The notes under the pieces: generated by a model
Databases searched by the model: none
What the model was told of the DNA's origin: nothing
The model's input: only the letters and a program-made list of their open reading frames with translations
Made by a program: the position numbers and the translations under genes
Part shown: positions 1 through 9,021 of the stretch, piece after piece
Position numbering within the stretch: the stretch's first letter is position 1
How the letters are laid out: each line of letters begins with the position of its first letter
Assembly: GCA_023423065.1 (NCBI GenBank)
Contig: JAFAGC010000059.1
Location: forward strand, 1 to 12,126
DNA length: 12,126 bases
From: Pseudomonadota bacterium
Lineage (GTDB): Bacteria; Pseudomonadota; Gammaproteobacteria; Steroidobacterales; Steroidobacteraceae
Direction: 5' to 3'

Positions 1-1585
<1,585 letters not shown>

Positions 1586-1602
<17 letters not shown>

Positions 1603-3133
1603 TGAGCCGGACGAGATAGGGATAGACACTTCTCCTCCGCCGGCGGCGCCGGTCCGCCGGCGGCGTTACGGCCGGTGGATTTTTCGCGGCTTCCTCGTCC
1701 TGTGGCTGGCCGTCGGACTCTGGAATCTCTACAAACCACTGCCGCCCGGCATGCGCGTGCGCGGCCCCATCGTCGAAACACCGCTCACCGAGCTGCGCTT
1801 CCTCAGCGATGTGACGAGCGCGGACGCCTTCGGCGTCCCGGTCGTGCGCCAGCAGATCTTCGATCGCGTGTTCGCCATGATCGGCAACGCGCGCGAGTAC
1901 GTCGTGCTCGACTTCTTCCTGATGAACGCGCATCGCGGCGCGAGCGTCGCGGAGCGGCCGCACCGCGAGCTTTCCTCCGAGCTGCGCGACGCGCTGCTCG
2001 CGCGCAAGCGGGCAGTGCCGGAACTCAAGGTGCTGATCGTCACGGATCCCATCAACGAGGTCTACGGCGCCCTGCCCGCGCGTCACTTCGCGGACCTGCG
2101 TGCGGCGGGATGCGAGGTGGTGCCGGTCGATCTCGATGCGCTGCGCGACTCGAACCCTATCTACTCGGGACTGTGGCGCATCACGATGCGCTGGTGGTCC
2201 GGCGACGGGCGCGGCGAGCCCTGGCTGCCGAACCCGCTCGACTCCGGTCCCGACAAGGTGAGCCTCGGCGCCTGGGCGCGGCTGCTCAACTTCAAGGCCG
2301 ACCATCGCAAGCTGGTCATCGCCGACGACGGGCGCGGCGGAATCACCGGCCTCGTGACTTCCGCCAACCCGCACGACGCGAGCAGCCTGCACACCAACGT
2401 GGCGCTGCAGTTGTCGGGGCCCGCACTCGAACCCCTGCTCGAGAGTGAGCTCGCGCTGGCGCGCGAATCCGGCTGGCAGGGCGACTGGACACCGCCCGAG
2501 CCGGCGCCCGCGCCCCCGGCGACACCCGAGAACGCCGCGCGCGTCCAGGTCCTCACGGAGAGCGAGATCCGCTCGGCGATCTTGCGCAATTTCTCCGGCG
2601 CGCGCGCCGGTGACGCCATCGACGTCGCGATGTTCTATCTATCGGACCGGGAGGTCATCGACTCGCTGCTCAAGGCCGCGCGCCGCGGCGTATCCGTGCG
2701 CGTGCTCCTCGATCCCAACAAGGACGCCTTCGGCAGGACCAAGAACGGGATTCCGAATCGTTCGGTCGCCTCCGAGCTCGCGGCCGCGTCCGACGGCGCG
2801 ATCAAGGTGCGCTGGTACCGGACCCACGGCGAGCAGTTCCACGCCAAGCTGGTGGCGCTGCGCACCGCGAACGAATTCTGGTTCACGCTCGGCTCGGCGA
2901 ACCTCACGCGCCGAAATCTCGCGGATTACAATCTCGAGGCGAACGTCGCGGTCGGCGTCGCCCCTGGCGCGCCGCTCGCCTCCGAAGTCGGCGGCTGGTT
3001 CGAATCGCTGTGGAGCAACTCGGGGCCGCCGGCGCTGGAGTACACCGCCGAATTCGGCGCCTACGCCGACGCGGCGCAGGGCACCTACTGGCTCTATCGC
3101 CTGATGGAGTCGACCGGGATGTCTACTTTCTAG
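1586..3133 (+). CDS. Membrane-anchored phospholipase D-superfamily protein (cardiolipin synthase-like)
   Basis: This 515-residue protein has an Arg-rich start, one hydrophobic helix at about residues 31-48, and two PLD-type half-domains. The first HKD motif is intact (H240-x-K242-x4-D247) and is followed by the usual small-residue/Asn stretch TSANPHDA. The second has H419 and K421, but position 426 is Arg where Asp is expected; it is followed by a good GSANLTRRNL segment. The family transfers phosphatidyl groups or hydrolyses phosphodiesters through the two His residues, so activity is possible, on the periplasmic face if the helix is an N-in anchor. Substrate cannot be read from sequence; lipid synthesis (Cls-like), lipid hydrolysis or a nuclease are all possible. 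The start is uncertain: ATG at 1586 or 1595 lie in one frame, neither with a clear ribosome-binding site. It overlaps the ABC-F gene by 17 bp and ends inside the convergent lipoprotein gene. Confidence 0.9.
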
Positions 3134-3773
3134 CGCTGGCCGGAGACGGCTCGTCCGCGACCGCCGCCGCGGCCTCGCCGGCCAGCGCGTGGACGGCAGC
3201 CGAGGTCGCCTCCTCGAAGGCCGCCACCACGGCTCCCATGCGGTCCTCGTCCGCCCGCACGGACTGTTGGACGGCAAAGCTCGCAATCAGCTCGCGATCC
3301 CGGTGCCGACCCAGCGTCGCGTCGAGCGTCACGTGGATCGTGGGCGGGCCGTTTCCCGAGGTGTAGTCCGCCTCGAATCGCCGCAGGGCCACTCTCAGGT
3401 TGTACTGCGGCGGATACGGAGAAGCGTCGTCGAAGACCGCGACGAACGAGCCGTTGGCGCGCAGCGCATCGACGATCATGCTCGCGACCATGTCCGGTGC
3501 CGGGGCGGCCCAACGACTCGCCGCGAACGAATCGACGCGCTGCCCGCTGCGCAACAGGATGATCCGATCGACGTCCAGTCCGGGTCCCGCCGCGGGTCGG
3601 AGTACCTGCACGCTTCCCGCGCTCGCCGTCACCGTCGACTGGGCGGCGGGGGCCAGCCGCAGGACATACAGCTGCGGCGGCGGAACGGTGGTCTCGAGCA
3701 GGCTCCCGCAGCCGGCCAGCGACAGCAGCGCCGCGAGTCCGGCGACACCATGGATGCGGCGAAGCGCGCTCAT
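3123..3773 (-). CDS. ABC-type transport auxiliary lipoprotein (PqiC-like), last gene of the MCE operon
   Basis: This 216-residue protein is a predicted lipoprotein. It has a short positive start, a hydrophobic stretch and lipobox LAGC with the lipidated Cys at residue 22. The mature part begins with the PPPQLYVLRLAP stretch, then has a VLRPAAGPGLDVDRI region and an internal WAAP, typical of the ABC-transport auxiliary family (PqiC type, PF03886 as I recall it). Family members sit in the outer membrane and dock with MCE proteins of inner-membrane transporters, giving a lipid path across the periplasm. The start codon overlaps the stop of the MCE gene by 4 bp (ATGA), so translation is probably coupled. 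The C-terminus is Ala-rich. Its stop lies 11 bp inside the convergent PLD-like gene, leaving no room for a terminator between them. Confidence 0.9.
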   Translation of the reverse strand: MSALRRIHGVAGLAALLSLAGCGSLLETTVPPPQLYVLRLAPAAQSTVTASAGSVQVLRPAAGPGLDVDRIILLRSGQRVDSFAASRWAAPAPDMVASMIVDALRANGSFVAVFDDASPYPPQYNLRVALRRFEADYTSGNGPPTIHVTLDATLGRHRDRELIASFAVQQSVRADEDRMGAVVAAFEEATSAAVHALAGEAAAAVADEPSPASARK

Positions 3774-4684
3774 CGGGGAATCTCCACGCCGCGGTAGCTA
3801 GGCTCGTACAGGAGCTGCGACGGATCCGCCTTCAGGCTGCGCGACAGCTCGCGGAATTCCTGCGCGGCGATGCGGCTGTCGCGCAGCAGGCGTTCCATTT
3901 CCGGCAGCCCGTCCCGCAGGAACAGGCCGAGATCCTCGCGGTGATCGGTCATCAGCCGGTCGAGATTCGCGGTGGTCTTCGCGAGATTGTCGGAGATCTC
4001 GCGCACGCGAAGGGAGGCGGCGGACAGTTCGGGCCCCGAAGCATCCAGCAGCTCGCGCGCGCTCACCGCGGCGGCGCGCACTTCCGCGACCGTGCTCTTG
4101 AGTTCGGCGACGACTTCGCCCGCGTCGCTCAGGGTCCTGGGCAGCGTGGCCGAACTCTTCTCGATGTTCGCGAGCATCCTCGAGAACGTGGCGATGTTTT
4201 CGTCCGACAGCACCGTCGACGCGCGTCCGACCAGGTCGGGCAGGCTCGCGAGGAACAGGTCGAAGTTGGACTGGACCGAATCGATGACCGGGTAGTGCTC
4301 GCTTTGCACGGGCTCCATCCGTCGCTTCGGATCCGTGTTGGCGAGCAGGTCGATGTACAGCAGCCCGGTCACGCCCTGCAGCGACAGCGAGGCGAGCGTG
4401 TCTTCGGAGATCGGCGCCTGCGAATCGATGTCCGCGATGACCTGGACGCGGTCGGCGGCGCGCTTGTCGATGCGGATCGCGGCCACGCGACCGACCTCGA
4501 CGCCGAGATAACGCACGATGCTGCCCCGGTTCAGTCCCGAAACGCTGCCCGTGAAGTAGATCTCGTAGCGCTTGTAATCGCGGTCGTCGCCGCTGCCCGC
4601 GTACCAGTACACGAACAGCGCCGCCATCGTGGCGACCAGCAGCACGAAGGCGCCGACGGCGGTGTAGTTAGCTTCACGCTCCAT
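3770..4684 (-). CDS. MlaD/MCE-family lipid transporter substrate-binding protein
   Basis: This 304-residue protein begins MEREANYTAVGAF, has one membrane helix at about residues 9-29, and then an MCE domain at about 40-115 (YEIYFTGSVSGLNRGSIVRYLGVEVGRV split over this stretch, closing with GVTGLLYIDLL). The rest (about 145-290) is predicted mostly helical, with heptad-like stretches and Ala-, Leu- and Glu-rich composition. MCE proteins form periplasmic hexamer rings on an MlaE/MlaF transporter and conduct phospholipid or other hydrophobic substrates. At about 300 residues it is longer than E. coli MlaD and resembles the extended single-MCE proteins found with lipoproteins of the PqiC type. 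I chose ATG 4684 because AGGA sits about 7 nt upstream; an in-frame GTG at 4717 has its purine run too close. It overlaps the ATPase gene by 11 bp and the lipoprotein gene by 4 bp. Confidence 0.93.
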   Translation of the reverse strand: MEREANYTAVGAFVLLVATMAALFVYWYAGSGDDRDYKRYEIYFTGSVSGLNRGSIVRYLGVEVGRVAAIRIDKRAADRVQVIADIDSQAPISEDTLASLSLQGVTGLLYIDLLANTDPKRRMEPVQSEHYPVIDSVQSNFDLFLASLPDLVGRASTVLSDENIATFSRMLANIEKSSATLPRTLSDAGEVVAELKSTVAEVRAAAVSARELLDASGPELSAASLRVREISDNLAKTTANLDRLMTDHREDLGLFLRDGLPEMERLLRDSRIAAQEFRELSRSLKADPSQLLYEPSYRGVEIPR

Positions 4685-5450
4685 GCTTGTTCCTGCCGGT
4701 TCCGAAGCGCACGGCACGCTCTCCGTGGAAATACGCCTGGATCCACGGGTGTGGATTGTTGGCGATGTTCTCCAGTGTATCGCTGGTCATCCGGCGGTCG
4801 ATGATCACCCCGACACGATTGCAGGTTCTGAAGATCGTGTCGAGATCATGCGTGATCATGATCACCGTGAGCCCGAGCTGGGCCCGCAGATCCATGAGCA
4901 GCTCGTCGAAGGCGGCCGCGCTGATCGGATCCAGCCCGGCGGTGGGTTCGTCGAGCATCAGCAGGGAGGGATCGAGCGCGAGCGCCCGCGCCAGCGCCGC
5001 ACGCTTGATCATGCCGCCCGAAAGCTGGGAGGGATACTTGCGCGCCGCGTCGTCCGGCAATCCGACAAGACGGATCTTGAGCATCGCCAGCTCGTCGAGC
5101 AGCCGCGGAGCGAGCTGGAGGTGCTCGATCATCGGCAACTGGACGTTCTGCAGCACGGAGAGCGAGGTGAACAATGCGCCCTGCTGGAACGTCACGCCGT
5201 ACTTCGCCTTGATCCCGCGCAGCTCCTCGTCGCCCAGGTGAGTGATGTCGCGGCCGTCCATGAGGACTTCGCCCGCCTGTGGACGCTGCAGGCCGAGGAT
5301 CGAACGCAGCAGCACCGACTTGCCGGACCCGGAGCCTCCCACGATTCCGAACACTTCGCCGCGCTCGACGATCATGTCGAGACCGTCGTGCACGGTCTGC
5401 GAGCCGAAGCGATTCACGAGCCCGCGGACTTCGACCAATGCGTCCGTCAT
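4674..5450 (-). CDS. mlaF: MlaF-like ABC transporter ATP-binding protein
   Basis: This 258-residue ATPase carries all the expected motifs: Walker A GGSGSGKS (residues 38-45), Q-loop VTFQQGALF, signature LSGGMIKRAALARA (from 143), Walker B LLMLDEPTAGLDP (from 163) and switch His201 in MITHD. GMIKR in the signature and QQGALF are typical of the MlaF/Ttg2A group that powers phospholipid movement with MlaE. It acts in the cytoplasm, bound to the permease encoded just upstream. The open frame continues upstream to about 6506, but that part is only the antisense-frame shadow of the permease gene. The true start is ATG 5450, which overlaps the permease stop by 4 bp. The symbol is given by family; the operon arrangement differs from E. 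coli mlaFEDCB. Confidence 0.93.
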   Translation of the reverse strand: MTDALVEVRGLVNRFGSQTVHDGLDMIVERGEVFGIVGGSGSGKSVLLRSILGLQRPQAGEVLMDGRDITHLGDEELRGIKAKYGVTFQQGALFTSLSVLQNVQLPMIEHLQLAPRLLDELAMLKIRLVGLPDDAARKYPSQLSGGMIKRAALARALALDPSLLMLDEPTAGLDPISAAAFDELLMDLRAQLGLTVIMITHDLDTIFRTCNRVGVIIDRRMTSDTLENIANNPHPWIQAYFHGERAVRFGTGRNKHGA

Positions 5451-6562
5451 ATGTCGAGGAGCCAGAACGCCACCGCGAACAAAGCGTCGGCGAGCAGGAC
5501 CAGGAAGATGGATTGCACCACGGCCGTGGTGGTGAGCCGCCCGAGCTCGCGCGAGGAGCCGCGCACCTGCAGCCCGCGATACGTGCCCGTGAGCGCGATG
5601 AGCAGCGCGAACACCGGCGCCTTGACGATGCCGACCCAGAACGTCGTCGAGGCGATCGCATCCTGCGCGCGCCCGAGGAACAGCACGAGCGGCATGTCGA
5701 GCAGCCAGCGGCACAGCAGCGCCCCGCCCGTGAGGCCGACCAGGTCCGCGGCCACCGTGAGCAACGGCAGCGCGATCACGAGGCCGACGACGCGCGGCAG
5801 CACCAGCACCTCGTGTGGATCGACGCCGATGGCCTTGAGCGCGTCGACTTCCTCGTTGAGTTTCATCGCGCCGATCTCGGCCGCGAACGCACTGCCCGAG
5901 CGGCCGGCGACGATGATGGCGGTCAGCAGCACCGCGAGCTCGCGCAACACGCTGATCGTGATCAGGTCGACCACGTAGATCTCGGCCCCGTACTGCTGCA
6001 TGTACTGCGCGGCGATGTAGGCGATGATGACCGTGATCAGGAACGCGATCAGCGACACGATCGGGATGGCGGTGAGCCCGGTCTCGTAGACGTGGCGCGT
6101 GATCGAGGTGGGCCGCAGTCGCCGCAAGCTCGAGATCGAGCGCAGCCACGTGACCGACGTGTGCCCGATGAAATCGAGCGCCGCGGTCACCGAGAGCGCG
6201 CGCCGGGTCACGAGCCGCCCGAGCGCGCTGACCGGCTCGAACGAGGATTCGGAAGATGACGGCGGGGGCGCGGGCCGCTTGCCCGCCAGCGTCGCCTCGA
6301 TGAGTTCGAGCTGCCGCGGCGCTTCGCCTTCGAAGGTGACCTCGAGGCCGGCCTTTTCCGCCTCTTTCAGCCACTCGCGCAGGCGCCAGGCGCCCGCGAG
6401 GTCGAGCTCCACGTACTTCGGGATTTCGACGCGCAGCCGGCGCGCGCCCGCCAGCGATTGCGCGGCGAGCTCGGCCTCGATGGCCGGCATCTCCAGGCCA
6501 CGCCATCTGCCGGCGAGCTCGGCGGTGAGGACGTCGTTGTCTCGGCTGAGGTTCAGGTACAT
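5447..6562 (-). CDS. mlaE: MlaE-family permease with N-terminal STAS domain
   Basis: This 371-residue protein joins two parts. Residues 1-90 look like a STAS domain (alternating strands and helices, including RRLRVEIPKYVELDLAGAW). A Pro/Ser linker lies at about 95-110. Residues 115-371 are an MlaE permease with several membrane helices and the conserved cytoplasmic coupling segment ELAVLLTAIIVAGRSGSAFA followed by EIGAMKLNEEVDALKAIGV. In E. coli the STAS protein MlaB is separate and stabilises MlaF; here the equivalent module appears fused to the permease, as in many MlaE relatives. It is the first gene of the four-gene operon, and its stop overlaps the ATPase start (ATGA). No convincing ribosome-binding site precedes ATG 6562, and I see no alternative in-frame start close upstream. 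Confidence 0.93.
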   Translation of the reverse strand: MYLNLSRDNDVLTAELAGRWRGLEMPAIEAELAAQSLAGARRLRVEIPKYVELDLAGAWRLREWLKEAEKAGLEVTFEGEAPRQLELIEATLAGKRPAPPPSSSESSFEPVSALGRLVTRRALSVTAALDFIGHTSVTWLRSISSLRRLRPTSITRHVYETGLTAIPIVSLIAFLITVIIAYIAAQYMQQYGAEIYVVDLITISVLRELAVLLTAIIVAGRSGSAFAAEIGAMKLNEEVDALKAIGVDPHEVLVLPRVVGLVIALPLLTVAADLVGLTGGALLCRWLLDMPLVLFLGRAQDAIASTTFWVGIVKAPVFALLIALTGTYRGLQVRGSSRELGRLTTTAVVQSIFLVLLADALFAVAFWLLDI

Positions 6563-6622
6563 GCGCGCGGCGAAGCCATCACTAACTACAAACTTGCCGG
6601 CCGCCGCACGGTTCGGAACCGC

Positions 6623-6646
6623 CTGGCGGGAATCGGACTCCGCCAG
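6623..6646. repeat. 7-bp perfect inverted repeat, 10-nt loop
   Basis: CTGGCGG (6623-6629) is matched by CCGCCAG (6640-6646). It lies about 60 bp upstream of the STAS-MlaE start, in the likely leader or promoter region of that operon. It could be an RNA hairpin or an operator. Confidence 0.55.
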
Positions 6647-6662
6647 TATGGCAAATTGGCCT

Positions 6663-6699
6663 CATGGCCGCCGCGTCGTCTGAATTCGCGGCGGCCATG
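6663..6699 (-). terminator. 13-bp perfect GC-rich inverted repeat, possible terminator after the ABC-2 operon
   Basis: CATGGCCGCCGCG (6663-6675) pairs perfectly with CGCGGCGGCCATG (6687-6699) around an 11-nt loop. Reading on the minus strand it lies about 50 bp after the permease stop codon, the place expected for a terminator. No run of U follows, only a weak AT patch (CCAATTTGCC), so it is not a classical intrinsic terminator. A 3'-end stabilising hairpin or a protein site are alternatives. Confidence 0.45.
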
Positions 6700-6747
6700 G
6701 GCCGAAAGCCGACGGAGTGGTTCCAGCCCTCCGCCAGCCGGGGGGAA

Positions 6748-7710
6748 TCAACTCTCGTCGCGGTAGCGACGAATGCGGATCGTGGCGTAGACGAGCGCCG
6801 CGCCCGCGAGCAGGCCTAGCCACAGCTCGTAGTGCATGAACAGGCCCGAGAAGCTGACCATGTCGAAGGCTTCGCGGATCGTCGGGATGTGCTCGGAGCC
6901 GCCCTGGTTGAACTGCCCGGCATGCACTTCCATTTCCTGGACGAATCCGGTCAGGCGGCGGCCGATGAACTTCGCCACGTGCTCGCTGTTGAAGAACATC
7001 TTCTCGAGCAGCATCAGGGCCGCGGGCGGCAGCACCGCCCACAGGAATACCGCGCGGCGCGCCCACACGGACATGATCATCAGGTATCCGGCGATCGGCA
7101 CGTACCAGAGCACGCCGCCGAGGCTGAACACGAACGAGGCCCACATCGCGGCGATCCATCCCGTGAAGCTGAACGCCGGGACGATTTCTCCGAGCACGGT
7201 GCCGTGGAACCGGATCCAGAAGATGAGGCTGACGACGAGCTGCGCGACGGTCGCGAGCACCAGCACCACGAGTGGCATGACGACGAGCGCGACCGCGAGC
7301 TTCGAGAGCACCACCTGGGCATCGGACACCGGCATCGATTTCCAGAACAGGATGCTGCGATCCCGGCGTTCGGCATACAGGCAGTCGATCAGGTAGAAAA
7401 ACACCACGACGAGCACGATCCCCGAGATCACTCCCGCCAGGGTGAGCTGCATGATCGCGAATCCCGTCGCCTTCTGATCGGCCGGCAACGCGATCGCCTT
7501 GGAGAGCTCCGCGCGCTCGCGTTCACCGAGATCCGGGATCTCGTCGATCGTGGCGTGATGGCCGATCGTGATCGCATCCTCGAACTGCATCGAGAGCACG
7601 GTGCCCCACATCGACATCACGATGATCAGACCCACCCACACGAGGGGCGCGATCCACAACGAGCGGTGTTCCCAGAACTCGCGGCGTACCAGCATCAGCA
7701 TGGTGTTCAT
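6748..7710 (-). CDS. ABC-2 type transporter permease
   Basis: This 320-residue membrane protein begins MNTMLMLVRREFWEHRSLW, the usual amphipathic opening of ABC-2 permeases. It has roughly six hydrophobic spans: about 19-40, 105-130, 150-180, 195-220, 230-250 and near the C-terminus (LWLGLLAGAALVYATI). Between spans 1 and 2 is a polar loop of about 60 residues, and YAERRDRSILFWKSMPVSD after span 2 is a conserved-looking cytoplasmic turn. It ends in a basic tail (RIRRYRDES). It should form the membrane part of an exporter with the ATPase encoded upstream; the substrate is unknown. The start is well supported: AAGGAGG lies 5 nt before ATG 7710, and the ATG overlaps the ATPase stop by 4 bp. It is the last gene of the GntR operon. 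Confidence 0.92.
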   Translation of the reverse strand: MNTMLMLVRREFWEHRSLWIAPLVWVGLIIVMSMWGTVLSMQFEDAITIGHHATIDEIPDLGERERAELSKAIALPADQKATGFAIMQLTLAGVISGIVLVVVFFYLIDCLYAERRDRSILFWKSMPVSDAQVVLSKLAVALVVMPLVVLVLATVAQLVVSLIFWIRFHGTVLGEIVPAFSFTGWIAAMWASFVFSLGGVLWYVPIAGYLMIMSVWARRAVFLWAVLPPAALMLLEKMFFNSEHVAKFIGRRLTGFVQEMEVHAGQFNQGGSEHIPTIREAFDMVSFSGLFMHYELWLGLLAGAALVYATIRIRRYRDES

Positions 7711-8600
7711 GCGGCCTCCTTGGTGGAAGCGGTGACCCGGTTGTTGGACTCGCTTCGTCCCATCATGGCGACGAACAGATCGGCGACCGAGGGATGGCGC
7801 GTTTCGCCGAGAGGCGCGAGCTCGCCTTCGGCGCGGCCGTCGAACAGCATCGCCACCCGGCCGAAGACTTCGCGTTCGTAGAACGGCTTCAGCGCGCGCG
7901 CCTTGTCGACGTTGCCCGCCGAAGGCACGAGCTGCGTGAACCGCTCGCCGAGCGCTTCCATCGACGAGTCGAGCGCGATGCGCCCGTGATCGATGAACAC
8001 GACGTCGGTGAGGATGTTCTCGATCTCCTCCACCTGGTGCGTGGTGACCAGGATGGTCCGCTCGTGGTTGAAGTAATCGTTGAGCAGGTTGTCGTAGAAC
8101 GAGCGGCGGAACAGCAGGTCGAGACCGAGCGTCGGTTCGTCGAGCACGAGCAGTTTCGCGTCGATCGCGAGGATCAGCGCCAGGTGCAGCTGCGTCACCA
8201 TGCCCTTGGAGAGCTGGCGCACGCGTCGGTCGAGCTTGATGTCCGTCTTCGAGAGAAAGTCGAGTGCGCGCTTGCGATCGAAGCGCGGATGAACGCCGGC
8301 GACGAACTCGATCGCCTGCGCGACCGAGATCCAGCGCGGCAGCACCGCGACGTCCGCGATGAAGCAGACCTCTTTCATGAGCTCGTCGCGCTCGGTGCGC
8401 GGGTCGCGGCCGAGAACCTTGAGTTCGCCGTCGAATCCCGTGAGTCCCAGGATGGACTTGATCGCCGTGGTCTTGCCGGAGCCGTTCGGCCCGATGAGGC
8501 CGACGATGCGTCCCGCCGCGACGTTGAGGTCGATGCCGCACAGCGCCTGCGTGCTGCCGTAATTCTTGGTGAGCCCCCGGGCTTCAATTATTGCTGTCAT
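7707..8600 (-). CDS. ABC transporter ATP-binding protein of a YtrA-regulated exporter
   Basis: This 297-residue ATPase has Walker A GPNGSGKT (37-44), Walker B LLVLDEPTLGLD (from about 150) and switch His188 in TTHQVEE. The signature is LSKGM (130-134) instead of LSGGQ, a form common in ATPases paired with GntR/YtrA regulators. The Q-loop region reads IADVAVLPRW, with no obvious Gln. After the core (about 215) is an extension of about 80 residues of unknown role. It should drive the ABC-2 permease encoded next, with which it overlaps by 4 bp. The frame is open to 8660, but ATG 8600 gives the natural start MTAIIEARGL and has AAGG just upstream. It overlaps the gntR gene by 17 bp, so the three genes are one unit. 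Confidence 0.92.
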   Translation of the reverse strand: MTAIIEARGLTKNYGSTQALCGIDLNVAAGRIVGLIGPNGSGKTTAIKSILGLTGFDGELKVLGRDPRTERDELMKEVCFIADVAVLPRWISVAQAIEFVAGVHPRFDRKRALDFLSKTDIKLDRRVRQLSKGMVTQLHLALILAIDAKLLVLDEPTLGLDLLFRRSFYDNLLNDYFNHERTILVTTHQVEEIENILTDVVFIDHGRIALDSSMEALGERFTQLVPSAGNVDKARALKPFYEREVFGRVAMLFDGRAEGELAPLGETRHPSVADLFVAMMGRSESNNRVTASTKEAA

Positions 8601-9006
8601 CGCCTTCTTCCGTGGCAGCGCGAGTCGGGAACGGCTGGGAGGCCGGGGCCGAGTTCGCACCGCGTTTCATGAGTTCTTCGGTCGTGAGGCCGAGCCGCTG
8701 GATGGTCGCGTAGATCTTCGGCCACTCGGTATCCAGGAAGTGCTGGCGCTCGTCCTTCAGCAGCGCCTGGCGCGCGCCTTCGTTGACGAACATTCCGCGC
8801 CCGCGTTTCTTCTCAACCAGCTGCTCATCGACGAGCTGCTGGTATCCCTTGAGAACGGTCAGCGGGTTGAGACGGAACTCCGCCGCGACAGCGCGGACCG
8901 AGGGCAGCGGGTCTCCTTCCTTGAGGACACCTTCCAGGATCATCGCCACCACCCGGTCACGCAGCTGCCGGTATATCGGCTGACTGTCGTCCCATTGCGG
9001 GTCCAT
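8584..9006 (-). CDS. GntR-family transcriptional regulator, YtrA type
   Basis: This 140-residue protein has a winged helix-turn-helix at about residues 10-75 (PIYRQLRDRVVAMI, then LPSVRAVAAEFRLNPLTV and KKRGRGMFV). Only a short helical tail follows, with no large ligand-binding domain; this size and build define the YtrA subfamily of GntR regulators. YtrA-type proteins usually repress their own operon, which encodes an ABC exporter, and release on envelope or antibiotic stress. That fits here: the ATPase and permease genes follow directly, and a palindrome overlaps the promoter at 9251-9278. The start at ATG 9006 is backed by GGAG with about 5-6 nt spacing. The last about 25 residues are polar, Ala/Ser/Thr-rich and probably disordered. 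Confidence 0.93.
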   Translation of the reverse strand: MDPQWDDSQPIYRQLRDRVVAMILEGVLKEGDPLPSVRAVAAEFRLNPLTVLKGYQQLVDEQLVEKKRGRGMFVNEGARQALLKDERQHFLDTEWPKIYATIQRLGLTTEELMKRGANSAPASQPFPTRAATEEGDDSNN

Positions 9007-9021
9007 GGTTACTCCAGACCT

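Larger units (their letters stand above)
6563..6747. other. Intergenic region between the two minus-strand operons
   Basis: This 185-bp stretch separates the end of the ABC-2 permease gene from the start of the MCE-transporter operon. I find no credible ORF in it. It holds two perfect inverted repeats (6623-6646 and 6663-6699) and an AT-richer patch at 6576-6594 just before the permease start. The mla-type operon must be transcribed from here or by read-through from the upstream operon; I could not find a convincing -35/-10 pair. Confidence 0.6.

Noticed and set aside
4674..6506. A 610-residue open frame on the minus strand
   Set aside because: Only its last 258 residues are a protein (the MlaF ATPase from 5450). 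The front part is Arg/Ala-rich out-of-frame translation of the STAS-MlaE gene.
6748..8541. A 597-residue minus-strand frame that would fuse material upstream to the ABC-2 permease
   Set aside because: The upstream part is a shadow of the ATPase gene. The permease has its own ATG at 7710 with a strong ribosome-binding site.
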